The notes below the pieces were generated by a model. It did no database searches. It worked only from the letters and a program-made list of their open reading frames with translations, and had not been told where the DNA came from. A stretch of 64,000 nt of DNA from Xanthomonas hyacinthi. GTDB lineage: Bacteria > Pseudomonadota > Gammaproteobacteria > Xanthomonadales > Xanthomonadaceae. The position numbers and the translations under genes were made by a program. The DNA is taken from contig NZ_CP043476.1 in the NCBI RefSeq assembly GCF_009769165.1, positions 1,929,001 to 1,993,000 on the forward strand. Direction: 5' to 3'. This document shows positions 22,121-30,999 of this stretch, piece after piece. Every line of letters begins with the position of its first letter. Within the stretch, counting starts at the first letter, position 1.

Positions 22121-22927
22121 ATGAAGAATGGTGTACTGGGGGCATCGCTCGCGGTGCTGCTGGCAGCGTGCGCGACGACCACATCGCCGACCGGCCGGAC
22201 CCAGGTCGTGGGCGGCGTGTCGCAGCAGGAGCTCGATCAGCTCGGGCTGAAGGCCTTTGTCGAAACCAAGGCCAAGGAGCCGATCGACAAGGACCCGAAG
22301 CGCAATGCCTACGTGCGCTGCGTGGTCGATGCCCTGGTCGCGCAGTTGCCGGCGCAATGGCGCGGCACCGCCTGGGAAACCGCCCTGTTCGACGACAAGG
22401 AAGCCAACGCGTTCGCGCTGCCCGGCGGCAAGGTCGGCGTCAACAGCGGCATCTTCAGCGTGGCCAAGAACCAGGATCAGCTGGCGGCAGTGCTCGGCCA
22501 CGAAATCGGCCACGTGATCGCGCGCCACCACGAAGAACGCATCACCCGCCAGCTCGGCACCCAGGCCGGGCTCAGCGTGCTCGGCGCCCTGGCAGGCGCG
22601 CGTTACGGCGGTGCCGCCGCCGATACGGTCGACCAGGTCGGCGGCATGACCGCGCAGGCCGCGTTCCTGCTGCCGGGCTCGCGGACCCAGGAGAGCGAGG
22701 CGGACGTGGTTGGCCAGCGGCTGATGGCGCAGGCCGGCTTCGACCCGGCGCAGGCGGTGGACCTGTGGAAGAACATGATGGCTGCCGGCGGCCAGCGCCC
22801 GCCACAATGGCTGTCCACCCACCCCGATCCCAGCGCCCGCATCGGCGAACTGCAGCGCGATGTCGCCGCGCTCGAACCGGTGTATGCGCAGGCGCGCAGC
22901 GCCGGGCGGACGCCGAGGTGCGGCTGA
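22121..22927 (+). CDS. M48-family metallopeptidase lipoprotein
   Basis: 268 residues. The signal peptide MKNGVLGASLAVLLAACATT has a LAAC lipobox (Cys17), so it is probably envelope-anchored. The zinc site HEIGHVIARHHEER (HExxH, near residues 127-131) and the third ligand Glu in ESEADVVGQRLM (near 190) are intact. It belongs with the periplasmic LoiP/BepA-like M48C peptidases that degrade or assist outer-membrane proteins. An AT-richer stretch at 22050-22080 probably carries its promoter. Confidence 0.9.
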   Translation: MKNGVLGASLAVLLAACATTTSPTGRTQVVGGVSQQELDQLGLKAFVETKAKEPIDKDPKRNAYVRCVVDALVAQLPAQWRGTAWETALFDDKEANAFALPGGKVGVNSGIFSVAKNQDQLAAVLGHEIGHVIARHHEERITRQLGTQAGLSVLGALAGARYGGAAADTVDQVGGMTAQAAFLLPGSRTQESEADVVGQRLMAQAGFDPAQAVDLWKNMMAAGGQRPPQWLSTHPDPSARIGELQRDVAALEPVYAQARSAGRTPRCG

Positions 22928-23095
22928 GCGCATCGGCGCCGCCGCGCATGCGCGTGCCGTGCGCGTGCCGGATGCGTGGCAATGCGTCCTAAAAACGTTT
23001 TCATGGCCTACAGGTTTCTGTTAGTTTTGCTGGCTTGGCCCTGGATGGCCGTTTCGTCTTCCGTGCCGCTCCGGGCGGTTCCACCGAGGTGACCC

Positions 23096-24289
23096 ATGAA
23101 ATTCAATATTCGCAAGCAAGCGCTGTTGTCCCTGGTGATCGCTGCTGCCCTCGGCGGCGCGGTGGTGACCGACGCCGCCGCGCAGGCCGACCGTTCCGAG
23201 CAGCGTTCCTCGCGCAAGTCCAAAAACGAAAAGGCCGCGGTGATGTTTCCCAACGCCACCCGCCAGGAGCCGACCGGCAAGCCGTCGGCCAAGCTCGGCA
23301 GCAAGCTGCAGAAGCTGATCGACACCTACAACAAGGGCGAGGACTACGCTGGCGTGCGCAGCCAGGCCGACGAGATCCTGGCCAATAGCGCGGCCAACGA
23401 CTACGACAAGTCGATCGCCGCGCAGTTGGCCGCGCAGGCCGCCTACAACCTCGACGACAGCAAGGCGGCCAAGCAGTACCTGCAGCAGGCGATCCAGTTC
23501 AATGGCCTGGACAACAACGGCCACTTCCAGTCGATGCTGATGCTGGCGCAGCTGCAGTTGCAGGACGACCAGAGCGCAGAAGGCCTGGCCTCGCTGGACA
23601 AGTACCTGGCCGAATCCAAGTCGACCCGTCCGGAAGATCTGATTCTCAAGGGCCAGGCGCTGTACCAGGCCGAGCGCTACCAGGAGGCGATCCCGGTGCT
23701 GCAGCAGGCCATCGCCGCCTCGCCGCAGCCCAAGGACAACTGGAACCAGTTGCTGATGGCGTCCTACGCCGAGGCCGGCCAGACCGGCGAAGCGGTCAAG
23801 GCGGCCGAAGCGCTGGCGGCCAAGACGCCGAACGACAAGAAGGCCCAACTCAACCTGGCCAGCATGTACATGCAGGCCGAGCAGATGGACAAGGCCGCCG
23901 CGGTGATGGAGAAGCTGCGTGCGGCCGGGCAGTTGACCGATGAGAAGGAGTACAAGCAGCTGTACTCGATCTACGCCAACACCGACAAGAAGGAGAAGGA
24001 CGTCATCGCGGTCATCACCGAAGGCATGCAGAAGGGCATCCTCAAGCCCGACTACCAGACCTATCTGGCGCTGGCCCAGTCCTACTACTACACCGACCAG
24101 GTGCCGCAGGCGATCGAGAACTGGCAGAAGGCTGCGCCGTTGTCCAAGGACGGCGAGACCTATCTGAACCTGGCCAAGGTGCTGCACCAGGAAGGCCGCA
24201 TCCCGGAAGCCAAGCAGGCTGCGCAGCAGGCGCTCGCCAAGGGCGTCAAGAAGCCGGAAGACGCCAAGAAGATCATCAATCTGAAGTAA
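23096..24289 (+). CDS. Periplasmic TPR-repeat protein upstream of tonB
   Basis: 397 residues. A signal peptide (MKFNIRKQALLSLVIAAALG, cleavage near DAAAQA) is followed by a Lys/Ser-rich segment and then repeated helix pairs with TPR spacing, for example YNLDDSKAAKQYLQQAIQ, ALYQAERYQEAIPVLQQAIA and LNLAKVLHQEGRIPEAKQAA. It is predicted to be an exported scaffold protein. It sits 151 bases upstream of tonB on the same strand, so a role with TonB-dependent transport is plausible, but this rests on position only. Confidence 0.8.
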   Translation: MKFNIRKQALLSLVIAAALGGAVVTDAAAQADRSEQRSSRKSKNEKAAVMFPNATRQEPTGKPSAKLGSKLQKLIDTYNKGEDYAGVRSQADEILANSAANDYDKSIAAQLAAQAAYNLDDSKAAKQYLQQAIQFNGLDNNGHFQSMLMLAQLQLQDDQSAEGLASLDKYLAESKSTRPEDLILKGQALYQAERYQEAIPVLQQAIAASPQPKDNWNQLLMASYAEAGQTGEAVKAAEALAAKTPNDKKAQLNLASMYMQAEQMDKAAAVMEKLRAAGQLTDEKEYKQLYSIYANTDKKEKDVIAVITEGMQKGILKPDYQTYLALAQSYYYTDQVPQAIENWQKAAPLSKDGETYLNLAKVLHQEGRIPEAKQAAQQALAKGVKKPEDAKKIINLK

Positions 24290-24344
24290 GACGCAAAAAA
24301 AGCCCCCGAAAACCAGTGCTTAAAGTAGTGCAGGTCGCAGGGAT

Positions 24345-24353
24345 TGGTATAAG
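24345..24353 (+). promoter_or_regulatory. Possible extended -10 promoter of tonB
   Basis: TGGTATAAG fits the extended -10 pattern TGnTATAAT with one mismatch, 87 bases before tonB. A clear -35 or Fur box was not recognised. Confidence 0.3.
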
Positions 24354-24440
24354 CTTGGAGGTTACTGCGGTATCAAGCCGCGTGAACTGGGATTCAGATT
24401 CTCCGCGAATCCCCGCCCCCCTAAATCGAGTCATTGGCGC

Positions 24441-25115
24441 ATGACGGAACAACTGGTCATCAATCGGCATTACGAAAAAGATGAAGCTTCCAGCCTCAGC
24501 TGGCCGCGCATCATCGGTATTGCCTTCGTAATCGCGCTGCATCTGGCAGCGCTGATGTTGCTGCTGATTCCAGCCGTTGCGCCGAAGGCGGCAGCGGAGA
24601 AGGAACGCAACATCGTCGTCACCCTGGTCGACGCCCCGCCACCGCCGCCACCGCCGCCGCCACCGCCGCCGAAGCCGCCGGAGACGCCGCCGCCGCCGGT
24701 CAAGAACCTGGCGCCGCCGAAGCCGACCCCGTTGCCGCCGCCGCCGGAAGCTCCGGTGATCGACGTGCCGGAGCCGCGCCCGAGCGACATCGCCACGCCG
24801 CCGTCGCCGCCTGCGCCGCCTGCCGCGGCGACCGACATCGGCGCCAGCGTCGATATTTCGTCGAGAGCCATGAACCCGCCGAAGTACCCGCCGTCCGCGT
24901 TCCGGGCTGGCGTGGAAGGCGAGGTGATCCTGATCATCGACGTCGATGCAAGCGGTAACGTCACCAACGTCGCCGTCGAGAAATCCAGCCGCAATCGCGA
25001 TCTGGACCGCGCCGCCATGGAAGCAGCGCGCAAGTGGCGGTTCAATTCCGCTGTCGTCAATGGACAGAAGACCGCCGGCCGCGTCCGCGTACCGGTCAAC
25101 TTCGCGCTGAACTGA
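24441..25115 (+). CDS. tonB: Energy transducer TonB
   Basis: 224 residues. One membrane anchor (IIGIAFVIALHLAALMLLLI, about residues 29-48) is followed by a very Pro-rich spacer of about 70 residues, and a C-terminal TonB domain with PKYPPSAFRAGVEGEV, the VEKSSRNRDLD segment and AARKWRFNSA. TonB couples the proton gradient sensed by ExbB/ExbD to outer-membrane receptors for iron chelates and plant sugars. The gene order tonB-exbB-exbD1-exbD2 is that described for X. campestris. Confidence 0.95.
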   Translation: MTEQLVINRHYEKDEASSLSWPRIIGIAFVIALHLAALMLLLIPAVAPKAAAEKERNIVVTLVDAPPPPPPPPPPPPKPPETPPPPVKNLAPPKPTPLPPPPEAPVIDVPEPRPSDIATPPSPPAPPAAATDIGASVDISSRAMNPPKYPPSAFRAGVEGEVILIIDVDASGNVTNVAVEKSSRNRDLDRAAMEAARKWRFNSAVVNGQKTAGRVRVPVNFALN

Positions 25116-25208
25116 TACAAAGGCAGCAGGCCGGCGCACCCGCCGGTCTGCGGGCCCTGTCTACTCTTTGCACCACCCTCATCACCACACACAACAAAGG
25201 TAAGCGTC

Positions 25209-25973
25209 ATGCTGCAGGAAATTTTCATCGCCGCTGCTGCGGGGGGCAACAACGCATCGAACGCCCTGTCGCAGATGGGCTTCGAGCACCTGATCACCGA
25301 GATGACCTCCAAGCCGGGTGACTTCGCCGTCTCCTGGGTGGTGCTCATCACCCTTATCATCATGTCGGCGTCGTCCTGGTACTGGACCGTCATCAACATC
25401 TTCCGCGCCACCCGTCTGAAGAGTCAGGCCGACCGCGTCACCAGCCTGTTCTGGGATACGCCGAACGCGCAGGACGCCATCCGTGCGATGGAAGAGCAGC
25501 CGGCCAGCGAGCCGTTCTCGAAGATCGCGCTCGACGCCGCACAGGCCGCTGCGCACCACCAGCGTGCCGAAGCCGGCGCCGGTACCGGCCTGGGCGAGAC
25601 CCTGAGCCGTTCGGAGTTCGTCGACCGCGCGCTGCGCCAGGCCGTGACCCGCGAAAGCACCAAGCTGCAGTCCGGCATGACCCTGCTGGCCACCGTCGGT
25701 GCGACCGCGCCGTTCGTCGGTCTGCTGGGTACGGTGTGGGGCATCTACGGCGCGCTGATCAAGATCGGTGCCACCGGCTCCGCCTCGATCGACGCCGTCG
25801 CCGGCCCGGTCGGTGAAGCGCTGATCATGACCGCGATCGGTCTGTTCGTCGCGATCCCGGCCGTGTTCGCGTTCAACTTCTTCAGCAAGGTCAACAGCTC
25901 GACGATCGCCAAGTTGGATACGTTCGCCCACGACCTGCATGACTTCTTCGCCACTGGTTCGCGCGTTCGCTGA
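25209..25973 (+). CDS. exbB: TonB-system proton channel subunit ExbB (MotA/TolQ/ExbB family)
   Basis: 254 residues with three membrane segments: VSWVVLITLIIMSASSWYW, the conserved LLATVGATAPFVGLLGTVWG, and LIMTAIGLFVAIPAVFAFNFF. A pentameric channel around ExbD in the inner membrane. It is 93 bases after tonB with ribosome site AAAGG. Length and motifs are normal. Confidence 0.96.
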   Translation: MLQEIFIAAAAGGNNASNALSQMGFEHLITEMTSKPGDFAVSWVVLITLIIMSASSWYWTVINIFRATRLKSQADRVTSLFWDTPNAQDAIRAMEEQPASEPFSKIALDAAQAAAHHQRAEAGAGTGLGETLSRSEFVDRALRQAVTRESTKLQSGMTLLATVGATAPFVGLLGTVWGIYGALIKIGATGSASIDAVAGPVGEALIMTAIGLFVAIPAVFAFNFFSKVNSSTIAKLDTFAHDLHDFFATGSRVR

Positions 25974-26015
25974 TCCGCGGTCGAGTCGTCCACGCAACGA
26001 TTAACGGAGCCCGTT

Positions 26016-26441
26016 ATGGCTTTCAGTAGTGGTAACAGCGGCGGCCCCATGGCCGACATCAACGTCACGCCCCTCGTGGACGTGATGTTGGTGCTGCTGA
26101 TCATCTTCATCATCACGGCACCGCTGATGTCCCACAAGGTCAAGGTGGAGCTGCCCCAAGCCAACCTGAAGCAGGATCCGGATAAGGACGAAAAACGCGC
26201 CAATCCGATCACGCTGGCGGTCAAGGAAGACGGGTCGCTGTACTGGAACGACGAGCCGATCTCCAAGGAAGCCCTGGAATCGCGCTTCTCCACCGCTGCC
26301 CAGCAGACCCCGCAGCCGCCGCTCAACCTGCGTGGCGACCGCACCACCAAGATGCGTACGATCAACGAGATCACCAAGATCGCGCAGGGTCAGGGCATGT
26401 TGGACGTCGGTTTCGTTGCGACCAAAGAGAAGGGGAACTGA
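26016..26441 (+). CDS. exbD1: ExbD-type biopolymer transport protein, copy 1
   Basis: 141 residues. [20 protein letters not shown] places the essential membrane Asp in the single N-terminal helix; a periplasmic domain of about 95 residues follows. It plugs the ExbB pore and passes energy to TonB. Separated from exbD2 by 3 bases, so the two are translated from one message. Confidence 0.95.
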   Translation: MAFSSGNSGGPMADINVTPLVDVMLVLLIIFIITAPLMSHKVKVELPQANLKQDPDKDEKRANPITLAVKEDGSLYWNDEPISKEALESRFSTAAQQTPQPPLNLRGDRTTKMRTINEITKIAQGQGMLDVGFVATKEKGN

Positions 26442-26444
26442 GCC

Positions 26445-26858
26445 ATGGCATTCAGCTCAGGAGGCGGCCGTGGTCCCATGGCCGACATCAACGTCACGCC
26501 GCTGGTCGATGTGATGCTGGTGCTGTTGATCATCTTCATCGTGACCGCGCCGATCATGACCTACCCGATCGACGTGGATCTGCCGCAGCGGGTGATCAAC
26601 CCGCCGCCGCAGTTGCGCGATCCGCCGCCGCCGATCGATCTGCGCATCGATGCGTCGAACCAGATCTTCTGGAACAACAGCCCGGTGGCGGTGACGGTGC
26701 TTCCGCAGATGATGGAAAACGAAGTACAGCGCGATCCGACCAACCAGCCGGAACTGCGCATCGATGCCAATCCGGATTCCGAATACGAAGTGATGGCCAA
26801 GGTGCTGGCCGCCGCCAAGAATTCGGACATGAAAAAGATCGGCTTCGTGCAGCAATAA
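26445..26858 (+). CDS. exbD2: ExbD-type biopolymer transport protein, copy 2
   Basis: 137 residues with the same N-terminal block as exbD1 ([20 protein letters not shown]) but a different periplasmic half ([16 protein letters not shown], then [12 protein letters not shown]). In X. campestris the second exbD copy was reported to be dispensable for iron uptake but needed for induction of plant responses, so it is a specialised paralogue, not a redundant one. The operon ends with the terminator that follows. Confidence 0.94.
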   Translation: MAFSSGGGRGPMADINVTPLVDVMLVLLIIFIVTAPIMTYPIDVDLPQRVINPPPQLRDPPPPIDLRIDASNQIFWNNSPVAVTVLPQMMENEVQRDPTNQPELRIDANPDSEYEVMAKVLAAAKNSDMKKIGFVQQ

Positions 26859-26893
26859 GCTTTACCGCAACACCTCAGTCATGACGCGACTGC

Positions 26894-26924
26894 AAACGCC
26901 ACCGGTAACGGTGGCGTTTTTTTT
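26894..26924 (+). terminator. Strong Rho-independent terminator of the ton operon
   Basis: An 11-bp perfect stem (AAACGCCACCG / CGGTGGCGTTT) with a GTAA tetraloop runs into eight T residues, 36 bases after exbD2. Confidence 0.92.
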
Positions 26925-26980
26925 GGCGCGGCGTCGCATGCAACCGCCTCCAGGTTCGGCAGTGCGGCGCCGGCCCCCGT

Positions 26981-27004
26981 TGTGGGAGCGGCTTCAGCCG
27001 CGAC
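26981..27004. repeat. REP-type palindrome between exbD2 and pdxJ
   Basis: Full-length copy of the GTGGGAGCGGCTTCAGCCGC element; a weaker inverted partner (TCGCGGCTGCTGGCCGAAGG) follows at about 27022. Confidence 0.8.
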
Positions 27005-27101
27005 GCTGCAATCGACGTCCTCTGTCGCGGCTGCTGGCCGAAGGCGAACCGCCGGTCCCGCTCGCGCACGAGCGCCGGTCGCCGCCTAACGCGAACGCGC
27101 G

Positions 27102-27854
27102 CTAGCGCGCAGCATCCAGTATCCCTAGATACGCCTTCACCGTGGCGTCCAGCCCGGCATACAGCGCTTCGCCGATCAGCGCGTGCCCGATCGACACCTC
27201 CAGCACCTGCGGCACCGCGGCCAGGAACGCGCCGAGGTTGGCCTGGGCCAGGTCGTGGCCGGCATTGACGCCGAGTCCGGCGGCTTGCGCGCGGCGCGCG
27301 GCCGCGGCGAAGGCGGCCGGCGCTGCGGCGTCGCCGCGGTCGAACGCTTCTGCGTACGGGCCGGTATACAGCTCGACGCGGTCGGCGCCGAGTTCGGCGG
27401 CGCGTGCCAGCTCGGGGTTGTCGGCATCGACGAACAGGCTGACCCGGCAGCCCAGCGCCTTCAGTTCGGCGATCAACGGGCGCAGCCGCTCGCTGTCGCG
27501 GCCGAAGTCGAAGCCATGGTCGGAGGTCAGCTGGCCGTCGCCGTCCGGGACCAGGGTGGCCTGCGCCGGGCGCGCCTGCGCGCACAGTGGGATCAGCCCG
27601 GGATAGCCGGGCCGCGGCGGCGCGAACGGATTGCCCTCGATGTTGAATTCGACACCGCGCGCGCGGGTCAGCGCGGCCAGTACCAGCACGTCCTCGGCAT
27701 GGATGTGGCGCCGGTCCGGGCGCGGATGCACGGTGATGCCGTGCGCACCGGCATCCAGGCAGGCGCGCGCCGCATCGAGCACGCTCGGCAGTGCATCGCC
27801 ACGCGAATTGCGCAGCACCGCGATCTTGTTGACGTTGACGCTGAGCCGGGTCAT
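27102..27854 (-). CDS. pdxJ: Pyridoxine 5'-phosphate synthase PdxJ
   Basis: 250 residues from the ATG at 27852-27854 ([19 protein letters not shown]). It joins 3-amino-2-oxopropyl phosphate with deoxyxylulose phosphate to give pyridoxine phosphate. Visible family motifs are [26 protein letters not shown], the ELYTGPYA segment and [11 protein letters not shown] near the C-terminus. The gene is convergent with the ton operon and 13 bases downstream of a small membrane-protein gene. Confidence 0.96.
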   Translation of the reverse strand: MTRLSVNVNKIAVLRNSRGDALPSVLDAARACLDAGAHGITVHPRPDRRHIHAEDVLVLAALTRARGVEFNIEGNPFAPPRPGYPGLIPLCAQARPAQATLVPDGDGQLTSDHGFDFGRDSERLRPLIAELKALGCRVSLFVDADNPELARAAELGADRVELYTGPYAEAFDRGDAAAPAAFAAAARRAQAAGLGVNAGHDLAQANLGAFLAAVPQVLEVSIGHALIGEALYAGLDATVKAYLGILDAAR

Positions 27855-27867
27855 CGGCCGCACGCGT

Positions 27868-28137
27868 TCACGACGAGATCGCGTCGTCGCTGGCTGCGGC
27901 CGCCGCGGCACGCCGCGCCTCGGCGTGTTCGCGCAGCCGGCGCAGCTCGGCCGGATCGATCATCGGCGCCGCATCGCGCTGGCTGGCGTCGCCGATCTTG
28001 GCCACGGACCAGCCGCGCGCCCAGGCCAGCAGGAATCCCAGCGCCGCCAACAAAGCCAGCACCAGCAACGACATGTGCGGTGTGGAGAACGCCAGGACGA
28101 AGGCAGCGAGCGCGAGCGGCAGAAAAAGCCAGTACAT
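27868..28137 (-). CDS. Small inner-membrane protein upstream of pdxJ
   Basis: 89 residues, [20 protein letters not shown], with two hydrophobic segments (about 1-18 and 22-41) and a charged, Ala-rich tail with [16 protein letters not shown] good GGGGAGG ribosome site supports this start. Thirteen bases separate it from pdxJ, so the two likely share a message. No known family was recognised. Confidence 0.7.
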   Translation of the reverse strand: MYWLFLPLALAAFVLAFSTPHMSLLVLALLAALGFLLAWARGWSVAKIGDASQRDAAPMIDPAELRRLREHAEARRAAAAAASDDAISS

Positions 28138-28377
28138 GACGACCTCCCCAAGGATGGACGCAGTGTAGCGCCGCCCGGGCGACCGGTTCCACGGTGAACC
28201 GCCAGGACGGGCGTGGCGCAGCCATCCACGCCGGACCCGCAGGGCACGCCTGCGTGCGTCCGCGGCCGCGTCAACGCCCGGGCGTTGACGCACCGTCCGC
28301 TTCCCCGGTCTTCCCTACTTCCCTACCCCTGGCTCGCGCAAGCGCGGCGCGATCTGCTTGGGGATTGACGACACGTC

Positions 28378-29850
28378 CTACAGCAGCGGCGAGGTCAGCC
28401 GTGCCATCGCCTCGGGCAGCCGGTAGCGCCACAGCGAGCGCTTGCGGTCGTCGCGTACCTGCACCGCATCGGCGATCTCGCGGCCGACCAGCGTGGCCAG
28501 TTCCTGGGTCAGCTGGCGGTCGCGGAACATCGCCGCCACCTCGAAATTGAGGCGGAAACTGCGGTTGTCGAAGTTGGCGCTGCCGACGATGCACAGTGCG
28601 TCGTCGATGATCAGCGCCTTGCTGTGCAGCATGCGCGGGCCGTATTCGTAGACCTTGACCCCGGCCTGCAGCAATTCGTCGAAATACGAGCGTGCGGCCA
28701 GCGTCACCAGCCGCGAATCGCTGCGCTTGGGCACCAGCAGGCGCACGTCGAGTCCGCCCAGCGCGGCCGAGCTCAGCGCCATGCGCGCGGCTTCGCCCGG
28801 GACGAAGTACGGCGTCACCAGCCACACCCGCCGCTGCGCCTCGTAGATCGCCGCCACCTGCATGCGGTGGATGCTCTCCCACGACGAATCCGGGCCGGAC
28901 GCCAGCACCTGCGCCTGGATCGCGCCCGCGTCGCGGCCGGGCATGTCGTGCGGCCAGATCTGCGCCACGTCGAAGGTGTCGCGGCCCTGGCGGGTGGCGT
29001 ACAGCCAGTCCTCGACGAACACCAGCTGCAGGCTGCGCACCACGTGGCCCTCGCAGCGCACGTGCAGGTCGCGGTAGGCGTCGGGGCGCAGCGCCTCGTT
29101 CTCTTCGTCGGTGATGTTGATGCCGCCGGTGAAGCCGATGCGGCCGTCGATCACCACGATCTTGCGGTGGGTGCGCAGGTTCACCCACGGCCGCTTGAAC
29201 TTGAACGGGCGCAGCAGCTGGGTGGGATGGAACCAGGCTGCCTCGCCGCCGGCGTCCAGCAGCGGCTGCAGGAAGCGCCTGCGCACCTGCGAGGAACCCA
29301 CCGCGTCCAGCAGCAGGCGCACCTTGACCCCGGCGCGGGCGCGCTCGACCAGCGCGTCGCGGATGCGCGTGCCGCTGCGGTCGGGATTGAAGATGTAGTA
29401 CTCCAGGTGCACATGGTGCTGCGCGGCGGCGATGTCGCGCACGATCGCGTCGAAGGTGGCCGCGCCATCCACCAGCCACTGCGCGGTGGTCGCCGAACTC
29501 GGCGCCAGCCCGGTGGTGGCCTGGGCGATCTTGGCCAGCTCGGTGCAGTCGGCGTCGGGCGGACAGACGCTGCTGTAGTGCTCCATGCCCGAGCGCGAGC
29601 GGCCGCGGCGCAGGCGCTGCCGCTTCACCTTCTGCGGCCCGAGCAGGTAGTAGATGACGAAACCCAGGTACGGCAGCGCGGCCAGCGACAGCACCCAGCT
29701 CAGCGTCGCCGCCGGCTCGCGCTTCTGCAGCACGATCCAGCCGCTCAGCCACAGGATGTACAGCAGATAGGCGGCGGTGACATAGGCGCCGAAATGGGGG
29801 ATGCCGGTGAGCCAGTCCCAGGTGTTCTGCAGGGTCGCGAATACGAACAT
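28378..29850 (-). CDS. cls: Cardiolipin synthase (PLD superfamily)
   Basis: 490 residues. Two N-terminal membrane helices (about 22-75) precede two phospholipase D motifs: HRKIVVIDGRIGFTGGINI (near 230) and HSKALIIDDALCIVGSANFD (near 410). It condenses two phosphatidylglycerol molecules to cardiolipin in the inner membrane. Length is typical of ClsA. Starts MFVFATLQNTWDWLTGIPHF. The 240-base gap before the next gene downstream shows no further coding. Confidence 0.95.
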   Translation of the reverse strand: MFVFATLQNTWDWLTGIPHFGAYVTAAYLLYILWLSGWIVLQKREPAATLSWVLSLAALPYLGFVIYYLLGPQKVKRQRLRRGRSRSGMEHYSSVCPPDADCTELAKIAQATTGLAPSSATTAQWLVDGAATFDAIVRDIAAAQHHVHLEYYIFNPDRSGTRIRDALVERARAGVKVRLLLDAVGSSQVRRRFLQPLLDAGGEAAWFHPTQLLRPFKFKRPWVNLRTHRKIVVIDGRIGFTGGINITDEENEALRPDAYRDLHVRCEGHVVRSLQLVFVEDWLYATRQGRDTFDVAQIWPHDMPGRDAGAIQAQVLASGPDSSWESIHRMQVAAIYEAQRRVWLVTPYFVPGEAARMALSSAALGGLDVRLLVPKRSDSRLVTLAARSYFDELLQAGVKVYEYGPRMLHSKALIIDDALCIVGSANFDNRSFRLNFEVAAMFRDRQLTQELATLVGREIADAVQVRDDRKRSLWRYRLPEAMARLTSPLL

Positions 29851-29887
29851 CGGCGGATTCTACGGGGCTGGCGCGGCGGCTGCGCGT

Positions 29888-29908
29888 GGCGCTGAAAGAT
29901 TCAGCGCC
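29888..29908. other. Perfect short hairpin upstream of cls
   Basis: GGCGCTGAA-AGA-TTCAGCGCC, a 9-bp perfect inverted repeat, sits 37 bases upstream of the cls start and might be an operator or mRNA leader hairpin. Confidence 0.35.
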
Positions 29909-30016
29909 GTTCCGGCGCGGTCGCCGCGGCCACGCCGGCCGCGGCGTCGCCTGCGCCGATGAGCGCGGCCATCAAGGCACGCGGCGCCGGCCGCCATCTG
30001 CCGGGCCGCTTGGAGC

Positions 30017-30414
30017 TGAACCGCCCCGGCTTTCCCGCAGGCAGCTGCACTTGAGGGAGGGAGCCGTGAGGACGTCGGCGATGTTTTCCCCGAGGGACGG
30101 GAGCGGGGCGTGCGGCGGGTGCTGGAGCACCAGGGCGAGCACGGCGCGCAGTGGGCGGCCATCGGTGCGGTCGCCGGCAGGATCGGCGGTACGCCCGAGA
30201 CGCTGCGGCGCTGGGTGCGGCAAGCTGAGCACGGCAAGCACAAGCGGTCCGGCGCTACGGCCGCGGAGCTTGAGCGGATCCGGCGGCGCGAGCGGGAGAA
30301 CCGCGAGCTGCGGCAAGCCAACGCGATCCTGCGCAAGGCGTCGGTGGATTTTGCCCAGGCCGAACTCGACCGCCGGCTCACGCCATGATGGCGTTCATCG
30401 ACGAACAACGAAAC
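30017..30414 (+). mobile_element. Remnant of an IS3-family insertion sequence
   Basis: TGAACCGCCCCGG at 30017-30029 resembles the left terminal inverted repeat of IS3-family elements. It is followed by a frameshifted orfA and the first nine or so codons of orfB (MMAFIDEQR, 30385-30411, start overlapping the orfA stop as ATGA). The rest of orfB and the right end are missing; the sequence passes directly into the leader of the GNAT gene. Confidence 0.75.
30066..30388 (+). pseudogene. IS3-family transposase OrfA, frameshifted
   Basis: Translation from the GTG at 30066 gives VRTSAMFSP, the usual OrfA beginning; the next residues EGRERGVRRVLEHQGEHGAQ are in a different frame, consistent with loss of one base near 30091. 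The remaining frame contains the helix-turn-helix (GGTPETLRRWVRQAE) and the leucine-zipper-like ERENRELRQANAILRKAS that typify OrfA. It cannot make an intact protein without frameshifting. Confidence 0.75.
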
Positions 30415-30429
30415 AGGAGCAGAGGCCAG

Positions 30430-30963
30430 ATGAATCGTGCATTCACCATCGCCATTCCGTATCTTCAATCGGAGCGCCTCACTCTCCGGGAATACAGGCT
30501 GAAGGATTTTGATGCATTCGCAGACCACCTCGCGGATCCTGAGAGCGCAGCGCATCTCGCGTTGGTCGACCGGGAAGCTGCGTGGCGGATATTCAGTTCA
30601 CAGGCCGGACTCTGGCTCTTGCAAGGCGCTGGCTGGTGGGCTGTGGAGGTTCGGCAGACGGGTCGACTTGTAGGCAATGTTGGAGCATTCTTTCGTGAAG
30701 GAGCAACGACGATGGAGCTCGGCTGGAACACTTATCGTGCGTTGTGGGGCCGAGGATTCGCGAGCGAGGCGGCAGCAATAGTCCTGGATTATGCGCTCGA
30801 GGTTCGACGCGAGCCGAAGATTCGAGCCCTCATCGATCCAGGAAATACGTCATCGCTGCGCGTTGCACAGCGCCTTGGGCTGATGTACGAGGCGGAAACT
30901 GAATTATATGGCAAGGCAATCGGCTGCTATACGCGTGCGCGCAAACTCGGCTGCAGCGAGTGA
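30430..30963 (+). CDS. GNAT-family N-acetyltransferase (RimJ/RimL-like)
   Basis: 177 residues starting MNRAFTIAIPYLQSERLTLR, which is the RimJ/RimL opening, with the acetyl-CoA-binding part in ELGWNTYRALWGRGFASEAA and the NTSSLRVAQRLGLMYEAETE end. It would acetylate a protein N-terminus or small molecule. Its codons are visibly richer in A and T than neighbours, and it directly follows the IS remnant, so it was probably acquired horizontally. An alternative reading fuses the frame to the orfB remnant from 30385. Confidence 0.85.
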   Translation: MNRAFTIAIPYLQSERLTLREYRLKDFDAFADHLADPESAAHLALVDREAAWRIFSSQAGLWLLQGAGWWAVEVRQTGRLVGNVGAFFREGATTMELGWNTYRALWGRGFASEAAAIVLDYALEVRREPKIRALIDPGNTSSLRVAQRLGLMYEAETELYGKAIGCYTRARKLGCSE

Positions 30964-30999
30964 ATATGCTCGCGTCGGATTCCGCTTTTGCCGCAGCTG

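Noticed and set aside
24640..24770. CCG-rich repeat in tonB as a microsatellite
   Set aside because: It codes for the Pro-rich TonB spacer, normal for the family.
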